From Alitta virens (taxonomy: Eukaryota; Annelida; Polychaeta; Phyllodocida; Nereididae): a stretch of 64,000 bases of DNA. Within the stretch, counting starts at the first letter, position 1. Each line of letters starts with the position of its first letter. The stretch is taken from NCBI GenBank assembly GCA_932294295.1, contig OW028576.1, positions 49,370,199-49,434,198 of the forward strand. The letters are read 5' to 3'. Both the position numbers and the translations under genes were made by a program. Of the stretch, positions 11,460 through 22,764 are shown piece by piece. The notes beneath the pieces are model-generated. The model did not search any database. It saw only the letters and a program-made list of their open reading frames with translations, and was not told the DNA's origin.

Positions 11460-11547
11460 TTATTTTTGTCATCAATCGTTGACGCTACTAATTCATAAAT
11501 CTGAGGCCCTAAATGAGATGTGCTGACCAGGAAGAAGGCGCGTCGAT
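11460..11547 (-). CDS. ARHGEF11/12-like: RhoGEF exon: PH domain beta strands 6-7
   Basis: Acceptor TTGTTTCAG, donor AA|GTGAGT. It encodes RRAFFLVSTSHLGPQIYEL, then VASTIDDKN. Together with the flanks it reads NVATDRRAFFLVS and DKNKWIKHI, typical of the ARHGEF11/12 PH domain (VATD..ALF......QIYELVA). Confidence 0.93.
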
Positions 11548-11866
11548 CTGAAACAAAATACAATCATTTGTACAACCAACTCTGTCACATTCACACATCT
11601 GATTGGTCATCTACAAATCTAAATCTGAGGGATTATTTCTTTACACAACCCACTCACAGTCAGATTTAAGGTCTACACCATGTAAAATATACAATTAAAT
11701 TGTATGGATCGTTTGTTAAACATTTCAATTGATATTCGTAAATATATTACAGCATACATGTATATTAAGAGTATGAAAATACCATTCTTCTCATTGTTTA
11801 CTGCCAGCTTCTATCATATACTCTTTATGTTGTGTCTATCCGAGAAATAATAATTATCGTTCTTAC

Positions 11867-11966
11867 CTGTAGCAACGTTCCTTGTAAGTAGATTTGTGAG
11901 TTTAATTATCGGACTGTGGGTGAACTTTGTATCTTCCTTTCCAGCAACTACCGTAGTTGACTGACA
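11867..11966 (-). CDS. ARHGEF11/12-like: RhoGEF exon: PH domain middle
   Basis: Acceptor TTTTGTTGCAG, donor G|GTAAGA. It encodes CQSTTVVAGKEDTKFTHSP, then IIKLTNLLTRNVAT. The SPIIKL and LLTRNVAT segments correspond to conserved strands of the RGSL-RhoGEF PH domain. Phases 0 in, 1 out. Confidence 0.93.
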
Positions 11967-12450
11967 CTGCAACAAAAAGATCAAAATAATTAGCTGGCTA
12001 TCTAAGTTTGCTTGAATTGGTACAATACCTCTTAGCAAATAGTCACAGGCTTCTGCTTCAGTCTTCATCAATTTAATTGTTGTGAACAATATACTTTTTG
12101 TCTCGTGAGTCATGTATTTAGCTTACACTATGAATTACCGAGAGAATGAAGTCTACAATGGTTCAGATGAATTGTTATTACAGATTACTGATAATAGTAG
12201 TAAAATACTTAAGGTACAATTTTACACAAACATTTTTCTAAACGAGAATTTTGGTGGAAAACATTCACAATAGTTGATTCAGTTGAATGAAATTGGAACT
12301 TTTATAAATTGTAGAGAGAACCTCGGCCTTATTATAAAATAAAAGATGGCAAAATTCAGCATTTTTTGTTTATCAGAAATGCAACGCAAGAACAAAAATG
12401 TTATCAGGACTCGCATAACAAGTTTTAAATATACATCAAACACGACTCAC

Positions 12451-12597
12451 CTTCAGCACCAATTTTTCATCCTGTTTTTGCAATAGCACCAAAATATCTT
12501 CTAACAAAACAACATGAAGGTCAATTAATTTCTTCTGGCCGATCCGCCAGGTCAAGGGCCCATCGTGGATCAATTTGTGACGAGTTAAATCCAGCGT
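12451..12597 (-). CDS. ARHGEF11/12-like: RhoGEF exon: start of PH domain
   Basis: Acceptor TTTATTTTCAG, donor AAG|GTGAGT; 49 codons, phase 0 at both ends. It encodes TLDLTRHKLIHDGPLTWRI, then a QKKLIDLHVVLLEDILVLL segment with the LL.D.L.LLQ.QDE pattern of ARHGEF11/12 PH domains (LVHEGPLTWR in the vertebrate proteins). Confidence 0.94.
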
Positions 12598-13012
12598 CTG
12601 AAAATAAATTCAATTTACAAAGGTTAACATGATGTACACACATAGAGGGCGCTGCCGCTTTACCGTGATCTACGAATTAGGTACTAATACCGTGATTTTT
12701 GACACCACCATCAGCATAACTGTATGGTGCTGCCACCTGCTGTTTTTATAAAGAAAACTCTTTATGACCTAATTAACCCAACCCAATGATATTGACAGGT
12801 AGACAGTGCAGGTGATCCTGGCAAACTGCCGATCATGGTCAATCGACAACATATGCAACATTACAATATCACTTCATTGATAATTAAATTGTTTTTATTT
12901 ATCTCAGCAATATTGGTCTCTCGCCACTGGTTCTTTAACAAAACCCTAATTAACAACTGACCAATATAGATAATTAACCCATGTTGAATTTGCACATTTA
13001 CCAAAAAGACAT

Positions 13013-13096
13013 TAGTCACTTGATTTACAGTCCCGTGATTAACAGTCACTTGATTTATAGTCACTTGATTTTATAGTCACTTGATTTTATAGTCAC
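13013..13096. repeat. 15-bp tandem repeat TAGTCACTTGATTTA
   Basis: Five imperfect copies in the intron between the PH and DH exons. No function is evident. Confidence 0.8.
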
Positions 13097-13343
13097 AAGA
13101 AGAAGAGATCTTGAGAGAAAGATTCAGTGAGGCTCGTTAACCTAATAAGGTTATTTCCACAGAAAACCTCAAACTGTTTCCCCTTGCTTCAACCAATCAG
13201 AATTTAGGGCGGGAACCTGTGCAACCAATAGAATCGCAGCATTCTGCCAGAAGCCACCTAGCGGACACATCAAAAGGCTTTATGGAAAATCCACTATTGC
13301 TACGATAGGTTTGGATACAGATATACAAAGAACGGAAACCTAC

Positions 13344-13522
13344 CTTGTACTCCGATGTGACGGGATGGTTGATATTCTCAATGGGTCTCCTGTCCAACCT
13401 CCGTTGTAACTCAACTAATTTCTGACGATCCTCGCTTTCACTGACGGCTTTGTTTACGTGGTCTAAGATTCCTCTGCTCAGTTTTGAACTTCTCTGCAGT
13501 TTTTCGTATTCCTCTGAATTTG
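13344..13522 (-). CDS. ARHGEF11/12-like: RhoGEF exon: end of DH domain (long C-terminal helix)
   Basis: Two bases complete a Ser codon, then NSEEYEKLQRSSKLSRGIL and DHVNKAVSESEDRQKLVEL are encoded, followed by QRRLD and a short linker to the PH domain. It matches the DH helix with I...VN.AV...E...RL...QRRLD. Acceptor TTGTCTTCAG, donor AAG|GTAGGT. Confidence 0.93.
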
Positions 13523-14243
13523 CTGAAGACAAATATGAACACTTACCATCAGAAATACTTAACGAACATCATTACACGCACATTTCAATCGAGTTTTACT
13601 TTAATAGAAGCATAGGAAACGCCAGGCTCTTCAACGACACTAACAACTTGACAATCACTTCAGAATTTTTCGCTAAAATTACAGTCATTGGTCATCAATG
13701 GAGTTCACTCACATTCTTCACAAAATATATTAGTGACTTTATCTTTGAATTGTTAAACGGACATCTTCTTTTTTAAAGACGAAGTAACACATTTTTAGAT
13801 TCGTCCTTTGACGTGCAACATTCTTGGGCTAATAATAGATATATTTAATGACGTCAAACAGGCTTGTTTATGACGTCATTCGCGACAACCAATGAGGAGC
13901 CAGGATTTGACATATTTTTCATCAAATTCCAGGATGTGGAATATCTAGGTCAAATTGTTACACCTCAAGTGACAAATTTTTTCCCCGCTGTAGGAATTGG
14001 GATAAAATTCGGAGATTCAAGTTGACTTACAACCTGAATTTAGTTTTGTGAATAAGTCTGTCAGTTTTGAAAGTCAGTTCCTATGCTTCTATATCATCTA
14101 GTCTCCTGAATGACCACAAGTGAGTTGTGCGTGTATCATTAATAATTAATGTACCTGTGAAATGTGTATTTCATAACTTTTTATGCCTTTCATTTTATCT
14201 ATGTTCTTAAGAGTCTGAGTGTATTTCGTAAACGTGTACTTAC

Positions 14244-14361
14244 AAGGCGTGTATTTCATGAGGCTCTCGATCAAGAGAGGATACTTCGTCAAGCGCTGCA
14301 TTCCTGATGGTAACAGATCTTTTAGTTCAAGTCTCCGACACAAGGGGTCAGCACTCAATTC
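14244..14361 (-). CDS. ARHGEF11/12-like: RhoGEF exon: DH conserved region 3
   Basis: It encodes ELSADPLCRRLELKDLLPS and GMQRLTKYPLLIESLMKYT. The segment LKDLLPSGMQRLTKYPLL is the DH domain's most conserved helix (CR3), with the PxQR..KYPLL pattern that contacts Rho switch regions; here Gly-Met replaces the usual x-x. Phase 0 in, 1 out. Confidence 0.96.
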
Positions 14362-14461
14362 CTGAGATAAAGAATAGGAATAAATTACACAAATTGTTTC
14401 TGTGTATAAACAGTATGATTATTTCTTATTTCAGTATAAGTCATGTCAAAATAACACCAAC

Positions 14462-14587
14462 TTGTAAAAAGTTCGCTAATTTGGCATCTTTTCTCATACG
14501 ACTTCTAAGCACGTCTAACGCATATGACTGGTTCTGGCAGAATATGGCACACGTTCGTTTGAAATTGTCTCCGTTTTCTCCCAAAAA
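14462..14587 (-). CDS. ARHGEF11/12-like: RhoGEF exon: DH domain middle
   Basis: It encodes FLGENGDNFKRTCAIFCQN and QSYALDVLRSRMRKDAKLA, then NFLQ. Family members show a C....A...I...Q.K...F..F.QE pattern here. Acceptor TTTTTCTTGCAG is strong; donor CAA|GTTGGT is non-consensus at +3 to +5 but in phase 0 with both neighbours. Confidence 0.9.
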
Positions 14588-14712
14588 CTGCAAGAAAAAT
14601 TTGAGATGAATGAGATAATCACATTAAAACTTAGGGTGAAGTTCTTACAAATTAAATCGAATCTAAAATGATAATCGATAAGATTGTGACAAGACGGCAT
14701 TTTATAACTCAC

Positions 14713-14792
14713 CCGATCGAGAAGAATGTCCGCTATGTCACCTACGACTGGATTTTCTTTTCGTTTTGCTTTGAAACCCGAATTTAATGATT
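14713..14792 (-). CDS. ARHGEF11/12-like: RhoGEF exon: DH domain, helix before CR2
   Basis: It encodes SLNSGFKAKRKENPVVGDI, then ADILLDR. The VVGDIADILLDRF string parallels IGDIGDLLLARF of ARHGEF11/12 (from memory). Acceptor TTTCCTTCAG, donor CGG|GTGAGT; phase 1 in, 0 out. Confidence 0.93.
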
Positions 14793-14903
14793 CTGAAGGA
14801 AAGTAAAATAGGTCCAATAAGTTGATTTAAATGAAAAACACAGATGTAGCAGCAGTAGAATTTGCCAAATAAGGCAATGGAACAGAATTCCTTATTTGCA
14901 TAC

Positions 14904-15050
14904 CATGCAGTTCTATCATGTCGCCCAAATTAGGAAAGAGCAACTTTGTGAGGTCCTGAGAAATCCATTCCGTCTGACGCATTCTTATATGGAACACTTT
15001 CTGCATCACTTTCAAGTTCCGTACATGCGAACGTTCCGTGTACAACAATT
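14904..15050 (-). CDS. ARHGEF11/12-like: RhoGEF exon: DH conserved region 1
   Basis: After completing Glu, it encodes LLYTERSHVRNLKVMQKVF, then HIRMRQTEWISQDLTKLLF and PNLGDMIELH. The preceding exon ends RQEVIN, so the junction yields VINELLYTERSHVRNLKV, the CR1 helix whose Glu residues contact Rho. Acceptor ATATTCCAG, donor G|GTATGC. Confidence 0.96.
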
Positions 15051-15296
15051 CTGGAATATAAACAAAAATATTATCAGCGATTTCCTTGGAAAAAATATAA
15101 GGCTTCCACACTAAAAAACAATAAATATTTGCACACACAATACAGTTTATTCATTTAAAAAAAAGAAAGAAAAAAGAGAACCTTTAAGGGTGGAGGATTC
15201 AACAATTGTAATATAAAGATTTGCATCTGATTGTTACTTCATACAATTACTAACAAATGAAAAAAAAAAAAAAATAAATCTTCCCCAAATTGTTTT

Positions 15297-15420
15297 ACTT
15301 CAGCTGCCAAAGGCAGATGTAATGATGAGATAAGACTTTAAAGCCTCAGCATATTATACATTTACCCCCTGGGAGGGGATTTCACTTGTTACAGCAACAC
15401 TGAGTACAGGGCATCGCAAA
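15297..15420 (-). mobile_element. SINE body and tail, no head
   Basis: On the minus strand, AAGTGAAATCCCCTCCCAGG, GGGTAAATGTATAA and TCTCATCATTACATCTGCC followed by TTTGGCAGCTG align with the copies at 46146 and 55525. The 3' end can fold as a CTGCC-TTT-GGCAG hairpin. It lies in the intron upstream of DH CR1. Confidence 0.6.
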
Positions 15421-15528
15421 TTTAACGGACCTATTTTCAATAGTTTCTCAGCTGAGAAGATAATTAAAGAGTCTATTAACCAAGATCCTCAAGAGAGGAA
15501 AGGACTCCTGTCTGAAGGTCGCACTCAC

Positions 15529-15719
15529 CGTTTATCACTTCCTGCCTCTTTTTCTCTTTAGGTTTCAACCGTTTCAAGTTATCAGCCGGTATAATGTCTT
15601 CCAACCGGGGCAGTTCTGTTTCCAGGGTGTACAGTTCTGGGTCGTTGTCAAGGACGACGCTCTGGTTCAAGGTCGAGTCATTGGAAAGGACCTCGTGCGA
15701 ATTCGTAGGACTTTCAAAA
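15529..15719 (-). CDS. ARHGEF11/12-like: RhoGEF exon: DH domain entry, acidic linker
   Basis: It encodes a Ser-rich linker (SPTNSHEVLSNDSTLNQS), an acidic segment (DPELYTLETELPRLEDIIP) and then LKPKEKKRQEVIN, which starts the DH domain. Acceptor CATTCAG at 15720 is preferred over GAAAG nine bases inside it; both keep phase 2. Donor G|GTGAGT. Confidence 0.9.
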
Positions 15720-15836
15720 CTGAATGGCACAATAATATAAAATAATTTTTTTATTAAAATGACAATGTTCTACATAACTGAAAATAGAACTATTCCATTT
15801 TAACCAAAAAGAACATGGTTTGCCATGGATACTGAC

Positions 15837-15914
15837 CTGCCTGAGATACTAGAATTGGAAGAGGACCCTGATTGGTTGAGAGCTTTGAGGGTGTGTTCAT
15901 CTACATGAAGGTCG
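15837..15914 (-). CDS. ARHGEF11/12-like: RhoGEF exon: Ser-rich linker
   Basis: The exon is 78 bp, encoding DLHVDEHTLKALNQSGSSS, then NSSISG. It enters and leaves in phase 2, so it could be skipped without a frameshift. Acceptor CTTTTTCCAG, donor AG|GTCAGT. Confidence 0.85.
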
Positions 15915-17429
15915 CTGGAAAAAGACAAAATTTGAAATAAACAAATCTTATCAGATAATTTAAACTGCAATTTAAACACATTATTTTAATCCGAGTTAGA
16001 CCTGCTTCGTCAGTTTACCGATATCCAGAGTTTACCAAGATCAAATACTCTGTGTGTTGAGATCGTCCGGTTGATTTTTTATGAATGAAAGTTTTAAATA
16101 AAACAACAGGTGGCAGCACTACATGGATATGCCGATAGCAGCGAGAATAAAACAATTTGTCGTTGCAATAGAAATCTAGAGATCCTCCAGTTCCCCACTA
16201 GGAAATACATATCTTACAAAATGCTTAATTGCTAATTACATTAAATGCAATTACCAACAACAAATAGACATTTAATTAAAACATACGCATGAGAGAAAAA
16301 ATACAAAACACCCAAAATTTAAACAAACAAAATCCATGAAAATCAGAAATGCCCTCCAAAATTCATTTTACCCCATCCCATCAAAATTGAAAATTTCAAA
16401 ACTAGTAAATAATTCATCAAGGACAAAACCTAAACATTGTTAATTAAAATTTGCAGCATTCAGAAACGTGAAACAATCACTGATCGCAATATATTGACTC
16501 ACATAACTCATTAGCATTATATCATAAATTGGCAATTAAGATCAGCGTGGTCAATTTTAGACATAGAGTGAAATTCACCTCTTAATACGAACGGTTAGAT
16601 CTGAATCAAAAATATTTTTCACAATTATATACACACAAGAACCGTCCAGTAAACGAGTTAGGTGATTAGTGTTAATTGAATTGAATATATAACAATCAGG
16701 ACTTGAGTGACAGAAATGTCCATTGCTAATTAAAGGAGGAGGACAACACACGAATTGAGAGATTATCAACTAAGAAAGGCGACTGGCGAGTGAAAAAGGC
16801 AAAATTATCATCATACTATAACGCAAAATAAACGTCCTCTTCTTTCTTGGTCTTATTTTTTACATATTTGTCAAGCAGAAGCACAAAATAGGTAGAAATG
16901 TTACAAAAAACTCAATCTGACTTTCCAACCCATAGAAACCTATTTCACTACAAATTAACTTCCAAGTTTCTATGGTAAGTTTTTGCCATTATCTCACCAT
17001 ATCTCACCATTATGACCATTTATGGTAGCAGAGATGCAGCGGAACTTACAATGAAGGATTTAGCAATATTCTGGTTATTTGGTTATCAGAACTGTTAGTA
17101 AGTAGGCATTCGAATAGTTGAGAACATTTCTGTCCATTTGTGCCGCTTCATGCCATTTGTGCAAAATATGCCCAAAAAAAAGTGGATATTTATTATGGAT
17201 CCTTGTATACAATTTATTTCACTGACTTCATAACTAAACTCCTTAAAACGTCCTGCAAATCCAGGACTTCCATTGGCTAGAGCAGTCCCTTAAGCAGCCA
17301 ATAGAACTCCTGGGTTCAGGTGAATTTTTTCTTTGCCGCGTGGCTTTTATTTTTATTTTTTAAGACTGCTGGTAATCTTCTTTGCGTTATAATAACACAT
17401 TGTACATGTAAACGGCACCAAGCTCCCCT

Positions 17430-17745
17430 GGTGTAGGTAGGTGTGTAGGTAGGTAGGTAGATAGGTAGATAGGTAGGTAGATAGGTAGATAGATAGAGAT
17501 ATAGATAGATATATAGATACAGATAGATAGATAGATAGAGATATAGATAGGTAGAGATATTGATAGATAGATAGATAGGTAGAGATATTGATAGATAGAT
17601 AGATATAGATAGATAGATATAGATAGAGATAGATATGAATAGATAGATAGACAGATATAGATAAATATAGATATAAATAGAGATAGATAGATAGATAGAT
17701 AGAGAGAGATATAGATAGATATAGATATAAATAGATAGATTGCAA
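17430..17745. repeat. GATA/GGTA-type interrupted microsatellite
   Basis: It starts as GTAG repeats and grades into GATA repeats with ATAGAGATATAG-type interruptions, about 315 bp. Tyr/Ile/Leu-Ser open frames in it on the minus strand are a by-product. Confidence 0.95.
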
Positions 17746-17949
17746 TTCACTATAATCCGTCTTCCCAGAAAGAGCAATCAAGAATCAATCACGGTAGTGA
17801 CAAGTCAATTGCAATTCACATCTTCCCAATTGCTATCCCCAGCTAACCCTAAGATCCCACACTTTTAGTTTCGCGTGCCTTGGACTAGTGGGAAGTCACC
17901 AATGGCAACGCGCATATCAAAATTACAAAATGAGAAAAACAATGAGCGG

Positions 17950-18000
17950 ATGAAAATTACAACGCACGGATGAAAATTACAACGCACGGATGAGAAAAAT
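17950..18000. repeat. 20-bp repeat, about 2.5 copies
   Basis: The string GATGAAAATTACAACGCACG recurs in tandem with an initial variant. Confidence 0.75.
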
Positions 18001-18926
18001 AAACACAGACTTGTAAAATGATACCAGGGGAGCTTGGTAATATATCTCCCAAGTGACCAAGTCGTTGTGAAACCATAAACCTTTTAATGTGATAACTACT
18101 AAGTCAATTTGTTCAGCAATCAGTTTGCAATTTGGGGTGGGTGCTGTGTAGTCAAGTGCTCATCATGGCACAAATGCACAATTATAGAGGATAAACAAAG
18201 AATCGAAACATGAATTTTTTTTCGATATCGAAACTTTGTTGATTCATCGATATACAGCATATCAACCCCACTGGATTCACATGACGTCAGCCAATTGGAG
18301 TCCTGCATTCACAGGAAGGAGTTTAGTTCCCAAGTCTGTGAAATCTGGGGTAACAAGAAACACTTGCAATCTTAACACAGTAAGCTTGGCTTTTAATAAA
18401 ATATTATATCTCATATTATATGTCTTGATAGAAACACTAATTCATGCACACCAATGCATTCTATTATTATGTAGAAAAAATAAATCTTCGCTTGGTGGGC
18501 CGTTTAAAAGTACAATCTTTCCTCCAGATCCAGTTGTATAATTTAGACCTTATAACTATATTCAGCCTCTTTCTAGGAACAGACGAAGTAAGACATGGCA
18601 CTGCTAGTTTCTGCTTCTTTCAGAAAATTCCGTGGCATTGCTTCAAATAATTATCTGGAGTATTCAGAGTCAAAATCAATTCTCATTCTAATTCCTTAAA
18701 TGACAGCTAAACTTCACCCTAGTCTTAAACTTTTTCGTACAAATAAAAGACAAATTTCAGCCTGACTTTCTCATAAATGGTTCCAGCGTACAGCACCTCA
18801 CTGTCTAGTTAGTATAAATGAATTACGAAAGGTAATAACACAACTCGCTGGCAAAGAGCAAAGTATTTTGAGGATAATTAATTCATCAAACATTCCTTTT
18901 CAGCCTTTAATCTTTTTACTCAGTAC

Positions 18927-19007
18927 CTTTTGGTCCTGCGAACATTTTTCTTCAACTCTGGTTTTTTGTTCAGACTTTCTGAACGCGTCAGATTGCTTCC
19001 CGCTTTC
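18927..19007 (-). CDS. ARHGEF11/12-like: RhoGEF exon: basic linker
   Basis: The exon is 81 bp, encoding KAGSNLTRSESLNKKPELK, then KNVRRTK, and reads into SDLHVDEH of the next exon. The basic, Ser-containing stretch could be a phosphorylated or nuclear-localisation segment, but this is only inferred from composition. Both boundaries are in phase 2. Acceptor CATTACAG, donor AG|GTACTG. Confidence 0.82.
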
Positions 19008-19029
19008 CTGTAATGAGAGACAATCACAA

Positions 19030-19130
19030 TGTCACACGGCCCAGGTCACGGGAAAGTAGGTCACTGGGTCAAAAGGTCATGGGAAAAATAGGTCACTGCT
19101 AGGTCACAAAAATAGGTCATAAGGAACTTA
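19030..19130. promoter_or_regulatory. Cluster of AGGTCA half-sites
   Basis: Six AGGTCA and one GGGTCA lie on the plus strand within about 90 bp, including GGGTCA-AA-AGGTCA, a direct repeat with a two-base spacer. AGGTCA is the nuclear-receptor half-site. It is next to a RhoGEF exon. It may equally be a short degenerate tandem repeat. Confidence 0.35.
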
Positions 19131-21556
19131 AAGAAGTGTATCACACAGATGGTGCACAGATAAGGAATTAAAGCATTCAGAAAATAACAAAATACGGCAT
19201 AATTATATAAATGGTGAAATAAAATTGATGAAATTTGCATAAGAAGTGCTTTGTGATTTAATTGCAATTACACGGTGCACTCAGAAGTTTGACTGATTGC
19301 AATCTTGCAAGTGAAGAGCCATCAATTGCATTTACTTAAGGTTGGGGTTATCATGGTGCTATATTAGCAAGTATTATTTCCACAGATAAAATATCGTGAG
19401 TGCGAGTGACACATCACATAACGAAAATTGCAAGCTAAGCAAACCAAATTTAGAGTGCAATTATTTGTTAAATTATTTGTTATTCTTATACTTAGACTTC
19501 AATCTTCAAAAAACGTATAACTAGGTAAAACGGCAACATAAAATGAAACTCCGAACAGTGTAACGGAAAGAACTCAAGTCTGAAAGTTTTTCCTGTACCT
19601 GAATAAAAATGAATATGAGGGCTGAAGTCTGAAAAATATATGTAGAGCAAGGACAAGCTGTGAAATTGGTGCTACAAGCGTTTGGCGGTATTGCAGCGTG
19701 ATAAAAATGTTTAATTGTCAAAAGTGAATAAGCGAAATGCGGTAAAATTGTTTTGTGGGATGAGAGAAATATTTGCTTAAAATACACTCCATCCAAGCGA
19801 GGAATATTGTCAATTGCCAAAAGCGACGTATAATCTGGCGATTATAGATTACAAACGGGGCACTTTCAAGCCAGCAATAGAATTACATAGATGTACTGAT
19901 GAAGATATTCAAAGTCCGTGATATACAAGTCGCTATGGACTGTGAAAAGGATCGCTTAAAACCGCTTTAAACAAGATGGAGGGGTCACCCTCAATGTAGA
20001 ATCTCCTTCTCTTTTATATTATATTATTAATTTCCTTTACAGCATGGAAGAATTCAGTAAGCATGGTCAATAACCATGACGATAAATGAGTGCCGTTTTA
20101 TTAATAATGATTTTTGGTAGGTTGGTGATCACATTTAGTTCTATTTATGAAAAAAAACAATGAAGCAAATCAAATGAAACAAAAAAAAACACATGCAAAA
20201 TTAAAATAATCGGGTTTTAGTTTAAAGGGACAAACTAACATTTTTCTCGAAATGAGAACTAAAAGAAGAAGAACCATCTAATTCCACGAGGTTACAATGA
20301 AAAATAACAAAATTTTGGTGTTGGGCCAAGGCAACTGTGACTTTGTGACTCTCTAATTCCCATCTAATTCCCTCTTCTATTTCCAATTAAAAATCCAATT
20401 CCCCATGCTCTTATATAGCGATGTCTGCACATACACTATACATGTTGTTGATAATGAAACGCCATTTATTATCAATTTCAGCTATGAATAGTTCGGACTG
20501 TACCTTTCACAAGCTAAAGTGAAATGACGAACTACATTTCTAGTTGTGAAACTACAATTTATCTATCATGGTTAGTCGAAATACAACCAGACACCCAAAA
20601 AAACCCCTAAAACCCAGATAGGTATATGACGTGCTAAAAACATCATTACCAATCGTCAATCCCTTTTTTGGTTAAGTTAAATGGTAAACAAAATGAGTAC
20701 TCAGCCAGTCAATATCTCAGTTGTGGGTAACACAGCTCAACAAAATTGCCATGAGGTCGGATAACTTCAGTTTATAAAGTGATTTTTCTTTGAGATGTAT
20801 CGTGTAGATTCTGAATTAACTACAATGCGAAATGCCCATATAAGGAGTGAAATGTTGAGCACTTCCTCATTAGAGCTTTTTCGATTATTACAATTAGGTT
20901 ACTCACGAGGCACAACTGAAATAATCTTGAGACTGGCCATATATGGCATTACCATGGCAACCGCCACTGCAAACCTTGCATCAAGCAGTTTGTAAAACTC
21001 ACAGGGATTGGAGGAAAGCATTCTAAGCCTGTATGTCACAACCAATCAGAGGGAGTTTTACAAATCATGCAAAAAAAGTGCGCACCCACAATGCACCAGA
21101 ATTGTGAAAGGTGAAAAAGTCCAGGAAACAGACAAAAGTGTTCGAGAAAAAAAATGTTGAAATACACATCTATTTTCCCCCTTAAATTATTCATTAAATT
21201 ATTTTTTCTTAATTATCTTTTAAAGAGTTGAACTTTTAACAAATTATGAATCCCACCCCAAAACTGTGTAACACCAATTCTGATTGGTCATCTTCCCTTC
21301 CACCATTAGAAATGAACCAATCACAGTCAGCGCTACTCAGACGAAAATTGTCACAAAATAGTTCTTTCTTTTGGTCATGTGATTGAAAAATAACAAATTA
21401 TACAATTTAATAGAACCTTTTAAAGCCTCCCACTTCAAATAGAAAATTTCAATACTGAGAAATTATGTTTGAGAAATGCAAATCAGTCACATGACCGCGA
21501 AAGAAGGATTCAAAACAGTCACATGACAGCACTCCACCAATCAGAAGAAGACTTAC
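19131..21556. other. Intron, AT-rich
   Basis: No exon, tRNA or element was recognised. ATTACCATGGCAACC at about 20948 is a near-palindromic X-box-like string that also occurs at 4180s and 4390s. Confidence 0.6.
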
Positions 21557-21680
21557 TTCTGGTCGTCAGTGTCGCCTGTTGCGTCTGGACTCTGTATTGT
21601 TGACGTTGAATTTCGGTTTTCATCCGGGGAACGCACCATGTCTGAATTTCGGTCCTCCCGGCTGCTTTTTCTACTGGTGT
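21557..21680 (-). CDS. ARHGEF11/12-like: RhoGEF exon: Ser/Asp-rich linker
   Basis: It encodes TSRKSSREDRNSDMVRSPD, then ENRNSTSTIQSPDATGDTD and DQ. Phase 1 in and 2 out agree with both neighbours. It is a disordered, phosphorylatable linker between C1 and DH. Acceptor AATTATTCAG, donor AA|GTAAGT. Confidence 0.85.
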
Positions 21681-22485
21681 CTGAATAATTCAATTATATA
21701 AATTTCATTTCTGAGTTTCATTAATTAAATTTTTCTATTCAAGTCTGTATCATTTTATCAAATCATATTAATGGAGAGACATAATAACTAATGAAAGAGC
21801 ACTTTCTTCTGTCTTCAGTTTGACAGTATTGCAATTGAAATACCTCATGGAAATATTACTTGGCTTACTTTCAATACTAACAGATGGTAGTCATTTTACA
21901 TAACAAGCTATACATTGAATAATACATAAAACTAATGAAATACTTCAACGTGTGAATGATATATCTGTAAAGAAACAACAATGTCTGTCTGAGCAATTGA
22001 AGAGTCCATTGATTTAGAAAAGTCTGAGAAAAAAAAGGGGGAATTTAGGAACATCAGATATTATCAGATAAGGCAGTGATTTTGGGAATTTAGAGTTCCA
22101 TCAACCTCACAGTCTCCTCTCTCACCGAAGGCAAGTTCTTGTGTTGCAATACATCCACATGGTAACATTTACGAACCGGGACTGAGCTGGGGCTCCATCA
22201 ATTAATGGGGAGAAAAAGGTACCACAAGAGGTCACAGACACCGTATCTAGATTATTGTGTCATCATCCATGCAATGATTTAGCGACGTTATCTTTTTGTC
22301 TTTTTATGTCTAGGTCGTAGTGCCCTGCAAATTTTTCTCTTCATTCACCTGGTTATATATAATTATGCGATAATGGCCTGATGAGGAGTGCACCCAGTCA
22401 GAGCTATAGATGTCTACCCTGCTCACCGACTTGGCCAGGCACCTTTTATTTCTTAACGCTGCCATAATTTGTTGATAGACCTTAC

Positions 22486-22764
22486 CTGTTACTTGACCAA
22501 TTTCTCTGAGATCAATGAGAGACTTAGATCCTGCGAACATGGAGAGTCTTTTAAACAAAGAAGGTGCAGATTCAGGGCTAGGCGAGGTATCGGAAGTCTG
22601 TTCTTGGCTTTCAGATATGTCCTCCTTTTCAGGTATGTTGTAGATGGTTTTTTGCGGTGAAGAACTACTGCCTCTAGCTCCCTTGGTGGCTACACGTCGA
22701 TTGAAAAATTGGTCGTTCACTTTCTTTCTTGCAAGCGAAGGACTCGGAGGGTATATGTGGCGAT
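22486..22764 (-). CDS. ARHGEF11/12-like: RhoGEF exon: Ser-rich linker, acceptor lies inside a 51-bp repeat unit
   Basis: The minimal exon encodes RHIYPPSPSLARKKVNDQF through the conserved-looking SLFKRLSMFAGSKSLIDL and REIGQVT. Its acceptor GTTGACAACAG at 22765-22767 gives phase 1, and the upstream exon ends in GAC TTA G, so the junction codon is GAT (Asp). This acceptor is part of the first of 20 tandem units, and the same acceptor recurs every 51 bp up to 23733 in the same phase. The frame stays open throughout the array to a Met at 23770. The exon may therefore be longer, adding copies of a 17-residue peptide. Donor G|GTAAGG. Confidence 0.85.

Larger units (their letters stand above)
15915..18926. 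other. Intron: AT-rich with a GATA-type microsatellite
   Basis: No credible exon is visible. The notable contents are the GATA/GGTA microsatellite at 17430-17745 and a 20-bp repeat at 17950-18000. Open frames across the microsatellite are low-complexity artefacts. Confidence 0.7.

Noticed and set aside
17316..17781. Tyr/Ile/Leu/Ser-rich open frames of about 150 residues (minus)
   Set aside because: They are translations of the GATA-type microsatellite.
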